This document shows, one piece after another, positions 15,408 through 24,760 of a DNA stretch of 24,760 bases. A model generated the notes under the pieces. The model was given only the letters and a program-made list of their open reading frames with translations, did not search any database and was not told the origin of the DNA. Numbering within the stretch: position 1 is the stretch's first letter; each line of letters starts with the position of its first letter. Made by a program: the position numbers and the translations under genes. Origin of the DNA: JAFHCF01 sp048497495 (GTDB lineage Bacteria > Pseudomonadota > Alphaproteobacteria > Rhizobiales > Ancalomicrobiaceae); NCBI GenBank assembly GCA_048497495.1, contig JAFHCF010000176.1, positions 1 through 24,760 on the forward strand. The letters are read 5' to 3'.

Positions 15408-15836
15408 CATCACCGCCGTTCACCACCGGCCTCCGAATTCATGTGGCGGCGTGTGACGCGTCGCGGATCGGTCGATCCGGTGTGCCGAGGGGATTTCGAG
15501 GCACGAGTGGAGCGTCGACGATGACGAAGACGGGGGCTCGAGACAGCGGTCCCGGGCTCTCCCTGAGCGTTTCGGGCGGACCGAAGATCGCCGCGACCCG
15601 CGCCCGATCCCGCACCCCTCGGCGGAGATCCCGCTGCTGGTGGTTCGTGGCACGATGGCCGACCGCGACGACGACGAGACCCTCGCGACTCGGGGCGAGG
15701 CGCACCCGGCGTTCCTGCCGCGCCTCCTCCCCGCGACCACGGTGTTCGGTGCATATTCTCCTCGACAGGACCGATTCGTTCCGCTCGAATTCCGGTTCGG
15801 GAAGAGCATCGCCGCATCCATCCGGAAGGAACCGTC

Positions 15837-16346
15837 ATGACCCCGGCCGAATTCGAGAGCCTGCCCTATCGCCCCTGCGTCGGCATCCTGCTGCTCAATC
15901 CCGCCGGGTTGGTCTGGGTCGGCCGCCGGGCCGACGAGGGCCTCGTCGAGCACGTCGCCCCCGGCCACGAATGGCAGATGCCGCAGGGCGGCATCGATCC
16001 CGGCGAGGACCCGCTCGCCGCCGCCCGCCGGGAATTGTGGGAGGAGACCAACGTGCGCACGGCGAGCCTCGTCGCCGAGGCCCCCGATTGGTACAGCTAC
16101 GACATCCCGCGGACCGTCGTCGGCGAGCGCTGGCGTCACAAGTGGCGCGGCCAGATCCAGAAGTGGTTCGCCTTCCGCTTCGAGGGCGACGAGGCCGAGA
16201 TCGACATCGCCAATCCGCCGGCCGGCGAGCGCGAATTCGCCGAATGGCGCTGGGAATCGATGGCGAACCTTCCCGAGTTGATCATCCCCTTCAAGCGCCC
16301 GGTCTACGAGAAGGTGGTCGACGCCTTCCGTCATCTCGGCGCGTGA
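15837..16346 (+). CDS. rppH: RNA 5' pyrophosphohydrolase (Nudix)
   Basis: A 169-residue cytosolic Nudix hydrolase that removes pyrophosphate from the 5' triphosphate end of mRNA and so starts RNase E-dependent decay. The start YRPCVGILLLN and the residues EWQMPQGGIDPGED are typical of RppH. The Nudix box (51-73, GX5EX7REUXEEXGU form, ending RRELWEET) is intact. Length agrees with alphaproteobacterial RppH. The ATG at 15837 is preceded by GGAAGGAA. The gene usually lies close to the F1 ATPase operon in Hyphomicrobiales, as here, so it marks conserved core chromosome on the right side of the aio block. Confidence 0.95.
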   Translation: MTPAEFESLPYRPCVGILLLNPAGLVWVGRRADEGLVEHVAPGHEWQMPQGGIDPGEDPLAAARRELWEETNVRTASLVAEAPDWYSYDIPRTVVGERWRHKWRGQIQKWFAFRFEGDEAEIDIANPPAGEREFAEWRWESMANLPELIIPFKRPVYEKVVDAFRHLGA

Positions 16347-16475
16347 TCGATCGCGGGCGGCGGGTTTCGTCTCGCCGCTGCCCATTATTCGTTCACTCGG
16401 TAATCGATTGTTGAAGAACTCGTCTCAACATGGATCGACATCGCCGCGGCGCTGTATTGGACCTGGGAGACGAGG

Positions 16476-16997
16476 ATGAGCCGGGAAGAAGTCGTCCTGT
16501 CCGAGGGACGGGGCAGGCTGGACATCAGCCGACCCGTGGAATGGCACCTGCGTCGTTTCGCCGGCGTGATCGGGACGGCGGCGCTCGCCGGCGGCATCGC
16601 CGGATTGATCGTCTGGCGGCCTTCGGTGCTCGGCTTCCCCGACGCCGCGTTGTTCTTCGTCTGCGCCGCCGCCTCGACCGCCGGCCTGGTCTGCCTCTCC
16701 TTCGCCCTGTGGGGCGGCGAATGGGTGACCTCCTTCGAGGCGGCGACCGGCACCGTCCGACAGGAACTCCACACCTTCGGCAATCTCGCCGTGGTCGACG
16801 GCTTCGTCTTCGAGGAACTGAGCGGGCTCTGCGCCGTGCGCGACAGCAACGAGGACGGCCGCGACGCCTATCGGCTGTTCATGGTCGAGGCCGAGAACGG
16901 CCGCCCCCTCCATCTCGGCGACTTCGCGGACGAGACCGCGATGCGCCGCGCCGCCCGCGCCATCCGCGCCATCCATCCCGGCCTGAGGGTCGGCTGA
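16476..16997 (+). CDS. Hypothetical protein with two membrane helices
   Basis: A 173-residue protein of unknown function. A short N-terminal cytosolic part is followed by two hydrophobic helices (about 28-47, VIGTAALAGGIAGLIVW, and about 57-77, ALFFVCAAASTAGLVCL), then a C-terminal cytosolic domain of about 95 residues. That domain starts with a beta-rich VTSFEAATGTVRQELHTFGN segment, as in small membrane-anchored PH-like or DUF modules. The ATG at 16476 has GGGAGACGAGG immediately upstream. It follows rppH after 129 bp in the same direction and is convergent with atpC. The coding pattern is convincing, but I recognise no family. Confidence 0.75.
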   Translation: MSREEVVLSEGRGRLDISRPVEWHLRRFAGVIGTAALAGGIAGLIVWRPSVLGFPDAALFFVCAAASTAGLVCLSFALWGGEWVTSFEAATGTVRQELHTFGNLAVVDGFVFEELSGLCAVRDSNEDGRDAYRLFMVEAENGRPLHLGDFADETAMRRAARAIRAIHPGLRVG

Positions 16998-17066
16998 CCG
17001 ACTCGGGCCGACGGTCGGGGATGCCGACGCATCCGACCGTTTGAGACATCCGCCCGAAGACGACGA

Positions 17067-17090
17067 AACCCCGGTCTTGCGACCGGGGTT
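17067..17090. terminator. Bidirectional terminator between the hypothetical gene and atpC
   Basis: A perfect 10-bp inverted repeat (AACCCCGGTC and GACCGGGGTT) with a TTGC loop sits midway between two convergent genes, 28 bp before the atpC stop. It lacks a long T run on either strand, but stability and position make it the likely end of the atp operon transcript. Confidence 0.75.
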
Positions 17091-17118
17091 CGGTTGTCTC
17101 GCGAGCGGATCCGTCGGT

Positions 17119-17532
17119 TCAGTGGCCGCCGACCTGCGCCGCGCCGAGCACGCTCTTCAACTGATCGAGCTTCTCCTGGGCGACGCGCCTCGCCTCGTCG
17201 GTCTTGGCGTCGGCGAGGTCTTCCTCGGCGTCCTTGATCTCCTTGGCGATCACGTCGGCCCTGAGCTCCTCCACCGGGATCGCCTGTTCGGCGAGGATGG
17301 TGAGGCCCTCGGGCGAGGCGTCGGCGAAGCCGCCGCGCACGTAGATCCTGGAGGTCTTGCCGGCGGCCGAGGTCACCTCGACGACACCCGGGCGCAGCGT
17401 CGTCATGAACGGCGCGTGCCCCACGAGCATGGTGAAGTCACCTTCGAGACCGGGGACCACCACCTGGGACGCCTCCTCGGAGAGGACCAGACGCGCCGGA
17501 GAGACCAGCTCGAACTTGAAGGCTTCGGCCAT
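17119..17532 (-). CDS. atpC: F1 ATP synthase epsilon subunit
   Basis: A 137-residue central-stalk subunit that couples rotation to the c-ring and damps ATP hydrolysis. The N-terminal beta sandwich (about 1-85) shows FELVSPARLVLSEEA, VPGLEGDFTMLVGHAPFMTTLRPG and YVRGGFADASPEGLTILAE. The C-terminal two-helix arm (about 88-132) is complete, with the usual KEIKDAEEDLADAKTDE. Start ATG at 17532 has AGAGGCGG close upstream. Last gene of the atpHAGDC operon, 66 bp after atpD. Confidence 0.97.
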   Translation of the reverse strand: MAEAFKFELVSPARLVLSEEASQVVVPGLEGDFTMLVGHAPFMTTLRPGVVEVTSAAGKTSRIYVRGGFADASPEGLTILAEQAIPVEELRADVIAKEIKDAEEDLADAKTDEARRVAQEKLDQLKSVLGAAQVGGH

Positions 17533-17598
17533 TTCCGCCTCTTCTCAAACAGTCGTCGGGGGGACGGTCGGCGGCGCCGACCGTCGCGCGTCGATCGA

Positions 17599-19038
<1,440 letters not shown>

Positions 19039-19062
19039 CGTGATGTCCCCTGGATTGAGAGC

Positions 19063-19944
19063 TCAGACCGCTTCGGCGCCCGAGATGATTTCGATGAGTT
19101 CCTTGGTGATCATGGCCTGACGCGACCGGTTGTAGGTCGTCGTCAGCTTCTTGATCATTTCGCCGGCGTTGCGCGTCGCGTTGTCCATCGCCGACATGCG
19201 CGAACCCTGTTCCGACGCGGCGTTCTCGAGCAGCGCCCGGAACACCTGGGTCGAGACGTTGCGCGGCAGGAGGTCCAACAGGATCTCCTCCTCGCTCGGC
19301 TCGCATTCGTAGATCGCGCCACCCCCGGCCGACGTCTTGGCGTCCGCCGGGATCTCGGCCGGGATCAGTTGATGCGCGGTCGGGATCTGCGAGATCACCG
19401 ACTTGAAGCGCGAAAAGAACAGCGTCGCCACGTCGAACTGACCGGCCTCGAACATCGCCAGAACCTTCTTGCCGACGCCGTCGGCATGAGCGTAGGCGAG
19501 ATTCTTGACGCCCTTGAACTCGATCACCTCGATGATCTTGTCGGCGAAGTTGCGGCGCAGCTGGTCGGCGCCCTTGCGGCCGACGCACAGGATCTTGACC
19601 GTCTTGCCGTCGGCGATGAGCCGGTTGGCGGTGTCGCGGGCCAGACGCGCGATCGACGAGTTGAAGGCGCCGCACAGGCCGCGTTCGGCCGTGCACACCA
19701 CCAGCAGATGGACGTCGGACCGGCCGGTGCCGGCGAGCAGCGCCGGAGCATCCGGGCGCCCTTCGTAGGCGCCGGCCAGATTGGCCAGAACGGAGTTCAT
19801 CCGCTCCGCGAAGGGGCGGGCGGCCTCGGCGGCCTGCTGCGCGCGACGCAGCTTCGCCGCGGCCACCATCTGCATGGCCTTCGTGATCTTCTGCGTCGCC
19901 TTGACCGAGGCGATGCGATTTCGGAGATCCTTCAAGCTCGGCAT
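19063..19944 (-). CDS. atpG: F1 ATP synthase gamma subunit (rotor shaft)
   Basis: A 293-residue rotor subunit. The N-terminal helix (SLKDLRNRIASVKATQKITK), the Rossmann-like middle with AERGLCGAFNSSI (86-98), and the C-terminal helix ending TKELIEIISGAEAV are all present, as expected for a working gamma. It serves as the internal comparison for the N-ATPase gamma remnant at 7907-8365, which keeps only the middle part. The 110-bp spacer from atpA contains a GGCGGGG-N5-CCCCGCC hairpin (20005-20023) that could tune read-through. Confidence 0.97.
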   Translation of the reverse strand: MPSLKDLRNRIASVKATQKITKAMQMVAAAKLRRAQQAAEAARPFAERMNSVLANLAGAYEGRPDAPALLAGTGRSDVHLLVVCTAERGLCGAFNSSIARLARDTANRLIADGKTVKILCVGRKGADQLRRNFADKIIEVIEFKGVKNLAYAHADGVGKKVLAMFEAGQFDVATLFFSRFKSVISQIPTAHQLIPAEIPADAKTSAGGGAIYECEPSEEEILLDLLPRNVSTQVFRALLENAASEQGSRMSAMDNATRNAGEMIKKLTTTYNRSRQAMITKELIEIISGAEAV

Positions 19945-20054
19945 CGGGCCGTCCTATCCTCGAGCGTGGAACCGGATCGACCCCGGCTCTCCCGTCTTCG
20001 ACCCGGCGGGGACACGCCCCGCCCGGATCGACCGATTCCCATGTCCCGCGCCGA

Positions 20055-21583
<1,529 letters not shown>

Positions 21584-21584
<1 letters not shown>

Positions 21585-22147
21585 CAGCGGACCTCTTTAA
21601 GTGCGACCTTGAGAGAAGTGAGTTTCGTCTTCAACGAGGTGTCGATCATGCGCGAGCCCACCTTGACGATGAGGCCGCCGATGATCGAGGGATCCACCTT
21701 GGGGACGATCCGGATCGTCTTGCCCTGGGCGACGCTCGCGAGCGCCGTCCGGAGCGAGGAGACCTGGTCCTCGGTGAGGGGAGAGACCGACGTGACCTCC
21801 GCCTCCTGCTCGCCGCGGTGAGCCGCTGCGAACTGGCGATAGGACTTGATCATGTCGGGCAGAACGAAGAGCCGGCGGTTGCGGGCCGCGAGCGAAACGA
21901 AGTTGGCGGCGAGACCGCCGATGCCGGCCTTGGCCATCACGGCGCCGACGGCGCGCGTCTGTTCCTCGGCGGAGAAGACCGGGCTCTTCACCAGGCGCAC
22001 GAGATCGGCGCTCTCGGTGAGAAGACCGTCGAAGGCGTCGAGATCGCTGCCGACGGTATCGACGGCACCGGCCTCGAGGGCCACTTCGAAGAGCGCGCTC
22101 GCATAGCGCTGAGCCACGCCGGATACGATCGAAGTCGTCTCTGCCAC
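21584..22147 (-). CDS. atpH: F1 ATP synthase delta subunit
   Basis: A 187-residue peripheral-stalk subunit (OSCP homologue) that ties F1 to subunit b. The N-terminal helical domain starts SIVSGVAQRYASALFEVALE. The C-terminal part carries VKVGSRMIDTSLKTKLTSL, the family signature. The GTG at 22147 was preferred over a GTG at 22201 because the family begins just before this first helix and normally has about 186 residues; the ribosome binding site is weak (TGGGGG). It is first in the F1 operon, as usual in alphaproteobacteria where the Fo genes are elsewhere. Confidence 0.95.
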
Positions 22148-22275
22148 CGGTACGAAACCCCCACGCCAATTCGGGCGTACAGTGCGGCTCGCGCCCCGCA
22201 CACCCCTGAAATCATTGGACTATCTCGGTTTGAAGACGCCCCCTGAGTGCGTTCCCCGCCGAAACCGGGGGTGTC

Positions 22276-22304
22276 CTAGCATACGGGTGGGGTGGACGCA
22301 ACAA
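22276..22304 (-). promoter_or_regulatory. Candidate promoter of the atpHAGDC operon
   Basis: On the minus strand TTGTTG (22304-22299) is followed by TATGCTAG (22283-22276). Spacing is 15 bp to TATGCT or 17 bp to TGCTAG. This gives a leader of about 120 nt containing a CCCCG-N7-CGGGG hairpin (22254-22270). The 312-bp gap between atpH and priA (22148-22459) holds this element and no gene that I recognise. Confidence 0.45.
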
Positions 22305-22459
22305 GCCCGCCCGGGGGTTTTCCGAAAGTCTAAGGCCCGGCGTCCCTTCGTCCAAAACGGCGAATATGCTGTTCGCGCTAGGTTTTTCGCCCTCAAAAAG
22401 CAAGATGCGCGGTAGTTCGGAGGAATTGCGGTTTGTCGTCGCGGGGTCGCGTGGAATGG

Positions 22460-24682
22460 TCACAGAAAGCTCTGCGGATCGACGTCGACCTGCACGCGAA
22501 CCCCGCCCCCGGGTGCCGGCGCTTGCGCCAACCAGCGTCTGAGATAGCCCTGGAGGTCGACATGGCGGGCGGTATGGACCAGGAGGCGGAAGCGGTGACG
22601 GCCGCGCACCACCGCGATCGGCGCCTCCGCCGGTCCCAATACCGCGACCTCGTCCTGGCGCGGCGCGGCCAGCGCCAAGGCGCGCGCCGCCGCGAAGGCC
22701 GGCTCGCGCGCCTCCGCCGAGACGACGAGCCCGGCGAGGCGGCCGAAGGGCGGCATGCCGGATCGCCGGCGCTCCTCCACCTCGGCCTCGTAGAACCCGT
22801 CGCGGTCGCCGGCGACGATCGCCCGGAGCACCGGATGGTCGGGTGCCCGGGTCTGCAGGAAGGCGCGCGCCCCGCCGCCGGCCCGCCCCGCCCGGCCCGT
22901 CACCTGCTGGATCAGTTGGAAGGTCTTCTCCGCCGCGCGCGGATCGCCGTGGGCGAGGCCGAGGTCGGCGTCGACCACGCCGACCAGGCCGAGGAGCGGG
23001 AAATTATGGCCCTTGGCCAGCACCTGCGTGCCGATGACGATGTCGCATTCGCCCTTCGCCACCGCCGCCAGCTCGAGCTTCATCCGCGCCGTGCCGCCGG
23101 GCAGATCGGAGGAGAGCACCAGCCGGCGGGCGTCGGCGAAGAGCTCCGCCGCCTCCTCCGCGATGCGCTCAATGCCGGGTCCGCAGGCGACCAGGGCGTC
23201 GATCTCGCCGCACGACGGACAGGCCTCCGGCCGGCGCACCGTGTGGCCACAGTGGTGACAGGTGAGAACGCCACGAAACCGGTGCTCGACCAGCCAGGTC
23301 GAGCAGTTCGGGCATTCGAAGCGGTGGCCGCAGGTGCGGCACAGCGTCAACGGCGCGTAGCCGCGCCGATTGAGGAAGAGCAGCGCCTGCCCGCCGCCGG
23401 CGATCGTGTCGCGGATCGCCGAGACCAGCGGCGGCGCGAGAAACCGGCCCTGCGGCGGCATGTGGCGGCGCAGGTCGAGGGTGCGGATCTCCGGCAGCTC
23501 GCCCGCGCCCGCCCGCGCCGGCAGCACCAGGCGGCGATAGCGCCCCTGCGCCGCGTTGACCCAGCTCTCCAGCGACGGCGTGGCGGAGGCCAGCACGACG
23601 GGGAAATCGCCGAGCCGGCCGCGCACGACGGCCATGTCGCGGGCGTGGTAGACCGCGCCCTCCTCCTGCTTGTAGGCGCCGTCGTGCTCCTCGTCGACGA
23701 CGACGAGGCCGAGCTCGCGGAACGGCAGCCACAGCGACGAGCGCGCGCCCACCACCACCCGGACCTCGCCGGTCGCCACGCCGCGCCACAGCCGGGCGCG
23801 CGCCTTCGGGCTGACCTCCGAGTGCCATTCCCCCGGCTTCACCCCGAAGCGGTCGACGAAGCGATCGAGGAACTCGGCGGTGAGCGCGATCTCGGGCAAG
23901 AGCACCAGCGCTTGGGCGCCCCGCGCCACCGCCGCCGCCACCGCCTCGAAATAGACCTCCGTCTTGCCAGAACCGGTGACGCCGTCGAGGAGATCGACGT
24001 GGAAGCCGCCGCGCCTCACCTGTTGGCGCAAGGCCTCCGCCGCCGCCGCCTGATCGGGATTGAGCTCGAGCCGCCGGTGGTCGGGGTCGGGCAGCGCCGG
24101 CGCCCGGCCGGGCTCCAGCCACACCTCCTCCAGCGTGCCCTGCGCCATCAGCCCATCGATGACGCCGGCCGAGACCCCGGCGGAGGCCGCGAGCCCGGAG
24201 CGCGACCAGGCGAAGCCGCCGTCGAGCACCTCCAGCACCCGGCGGCGCGCCGTCGTCATCCGCTCCGGCGGCGGCCCGGCGAGGCGGACGCCGCGGATCG
24301 GCGCCTCCGGCTCGAGCGCCTCGGGAGCGCGCAGCACCATGCGCAGCATCATGCCGCGCGGCATCAGGTAGTAACGCCCGACCCAGTCGACGAAGCGCCG
24401 GGTCGAGGCGGTCAGCGCCGGCACGTCGAAGACCCGCTCGATCTCGCGCAGCCTGTTGTCGCCGACCTTCAACGGCTTGCCGTCCGGCCCCTCGTCCCAG
24501 ACGACGCCGATCACCTTGCGCGGCCCCAGCGGCACCTCGACGATCGACCCCGGCTCCACCACCTGGTCGCGCGCCACCCGATAGGAATAGGCGGTATCGA
24601 GCGCCACCGGGGTCAGGACCGGCACCACACGCGGGCGAGCGGGCGACGAGGGCGGCGGATCGGGGGCGAACAGGTCGGACAC
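22460..24682 (-). CDS. priA: Primosomal protein N' (replication restart helicase)
   Basis: A 740-residue superfamily 2 helicase that reloads the replisome at stalled forks. The N-terminal 3'-end-binding domain (VVPVLTPVALDTAYSYRV) is followed by a winged helix, Walker A GVTGSGKT (about 233-240) and the DEEH box in VVVDEEHDGAYKQ (about 328-331). Paired zinc-binding cysteines follow at about 446-490 (CRTCGHRFECPNC and CHHCGH...CPSC), then the second helicase lobe with QVTGRAGRAGG. Length is normal. The start is GTG at 24682, giving MSDLFAPD; the ribosome binding site is poor. The last 78 bases of the window, upstream of it, show no further gene. Confidence 0.96.
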   Translation of the reverse strand: MSDLFAPDPPPSSPARPRVVPVLTPVALDTAYSYRVARDQVVEPGSIVEVPLGPRKVIGVVWDEGPDGKPLKVGDNRLREIERVFDVPALTASTRRFVDWVGRYYLMPRGMMLRMVLRAPEALEPEAPIRGVRLAGPPPERMTTARRRVLEVLDGGFAWSRSGLAASAGVSAGVIDGLMAQGTLEEVWLEPGRAPALPDPDHRRLELNPDQAAAAEALRQQVRRGGFHVDLLDGVTGSGKTEVYFEAVAAAVARGAQALVLLPEIALTAEFLDRFVDRFGVKPGEWHSEVSPKARARLWRGVATGEVRVVVGARSSLWLPFRELGLVVVDEEHDGAYKQEEGAVYHARDMAVVRGRLGDFPVVLASATPSLESWVNAAQGRYRRLVLPARAGAGELPEIRTLDLRRHMPPQGRFLAPPLVSAIRDTIAGGGQALLFLNRRGYAPLTLCRTCGHRFECPNCSTWLVEHRFRGVLTCHHCGHTVRRPEACPSCGEIDALVACGPGIERIAEEAAELFADARRLVLSSDLPGGTARMKLELAAVAKGECDIVIGTQVLAKGHNFPLLGLVGVVDADLGLAHGDPRAAEKTFQLIQQVTGRAGRAGGGARAFLQTRAPDHPVLRAIVAGDRDGFYEAEVEERRRSGMPPFGRLAGLVVSAEAREPAFAAARALALAAPRQDEVAVLGPAEAPIAVVRGRHRFRLLVHTARHVDLQGYLRRWLAQAPAPGGGVRVQVDVDPQSFL

Positions 24683-24760
24683 GCGGGTCTTTCGGGCGAT
24701 TCGGGGACGGACGGCGCCTCTCGAACATAGATCGAACGCCGGGCGACGGGGAGAGCGGAC

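Noticed and set aside
15374..16414. 346-codon plus-strand frame covering the aioX-rppH gap
   Set aside because: It runs through rppH in a wrong frame; the part in the gap has no family resemblance or ribosome binding site.

Overview
The window is GC-rich chromosomal DNA from an alphaproteobacterium, most likely of the Hyphomicrobiales. This rests on the separate atpHAGDC (F1) operon with rppH close by, the priA neighbourhood, and the type of arsenite oxidase cluster. No rRNA, tRNA, insertion sequence or CRISPR array was seen.

Left part (1-3776): a secreted PhnD-type phosphate/phosphonate-binding protein (minus strand) is divergent from a methyl-accepting chemotaxis protein (plus strand). Upstream of the phnD-like gene lies a textbook PhoB box (CTGTCAT-N4-CTGTCAT) at canonical spacing from a -10-like hexamer, so this gene is very probably in the phosphate-starvation regulon.

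Middle-left (3777-8416): a P-type cation ATPase and a COG4097-like membrane flavocytochrome reductase form a translationally coupled pair (GTGA overlap). Beside them is a 152-codon open frame on the other strand. Its central part looks like a fragment of the gamma subunit of an N-ATPase (alternate, Na+-type F1Fo ATPase), which suggests that an N-ATPase operon once stood here.

Centre (8417-15317, all minus strand): a complete arsenite oxidation module, aioX-aioS-aioR-aioB-aioA. AioX (periplasmic As(III)-binding protein), AioS (histidine kinase) and AioR (sigma54-dependent response regulator) overlap one another. They are separated by 177 bp from the Rieske (AioB) and molybdopterin (AioA) subunits of arsenite oxidase. 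This gap contains a perfect sigma54 -24/-12 promoter. About 65-110 bp upstream of the -24 element are two GT(T/C)CG-N6-CGAAC palindromes exactly 30 bp apart, very likely the AioR enhancer. A strong hairpin followed by a short T run closes the aioBA transcript. No cytochrome c, ars resistance or molybdenum-cofactor gene lies in the window.

Right part (15837-24682): core housekeeping genes. These are rppH (RNA 5' pyrophosphohydrolase), a small unknown membrane protein, a convergent terminator, the F1 ATP synthase operon atpHAGDC and priA. The accessory arsenite block therefore abuts a conserved core locus, and the 519-bp gap 15318-15836 is the apparent junction.

Working picture: As(III) bound by AioX signals through AioS to AioR, which drives sigma54 transcription of aioBA; the oxidase makes As(V), a phosphate analogue. 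A PhoB-controlled phosphate/phosphonate-type binding protein and a chemoreceptor sit a few kilobases away, consistent with the known arsenic/phosphate link, but their functional tie to aio is inference.
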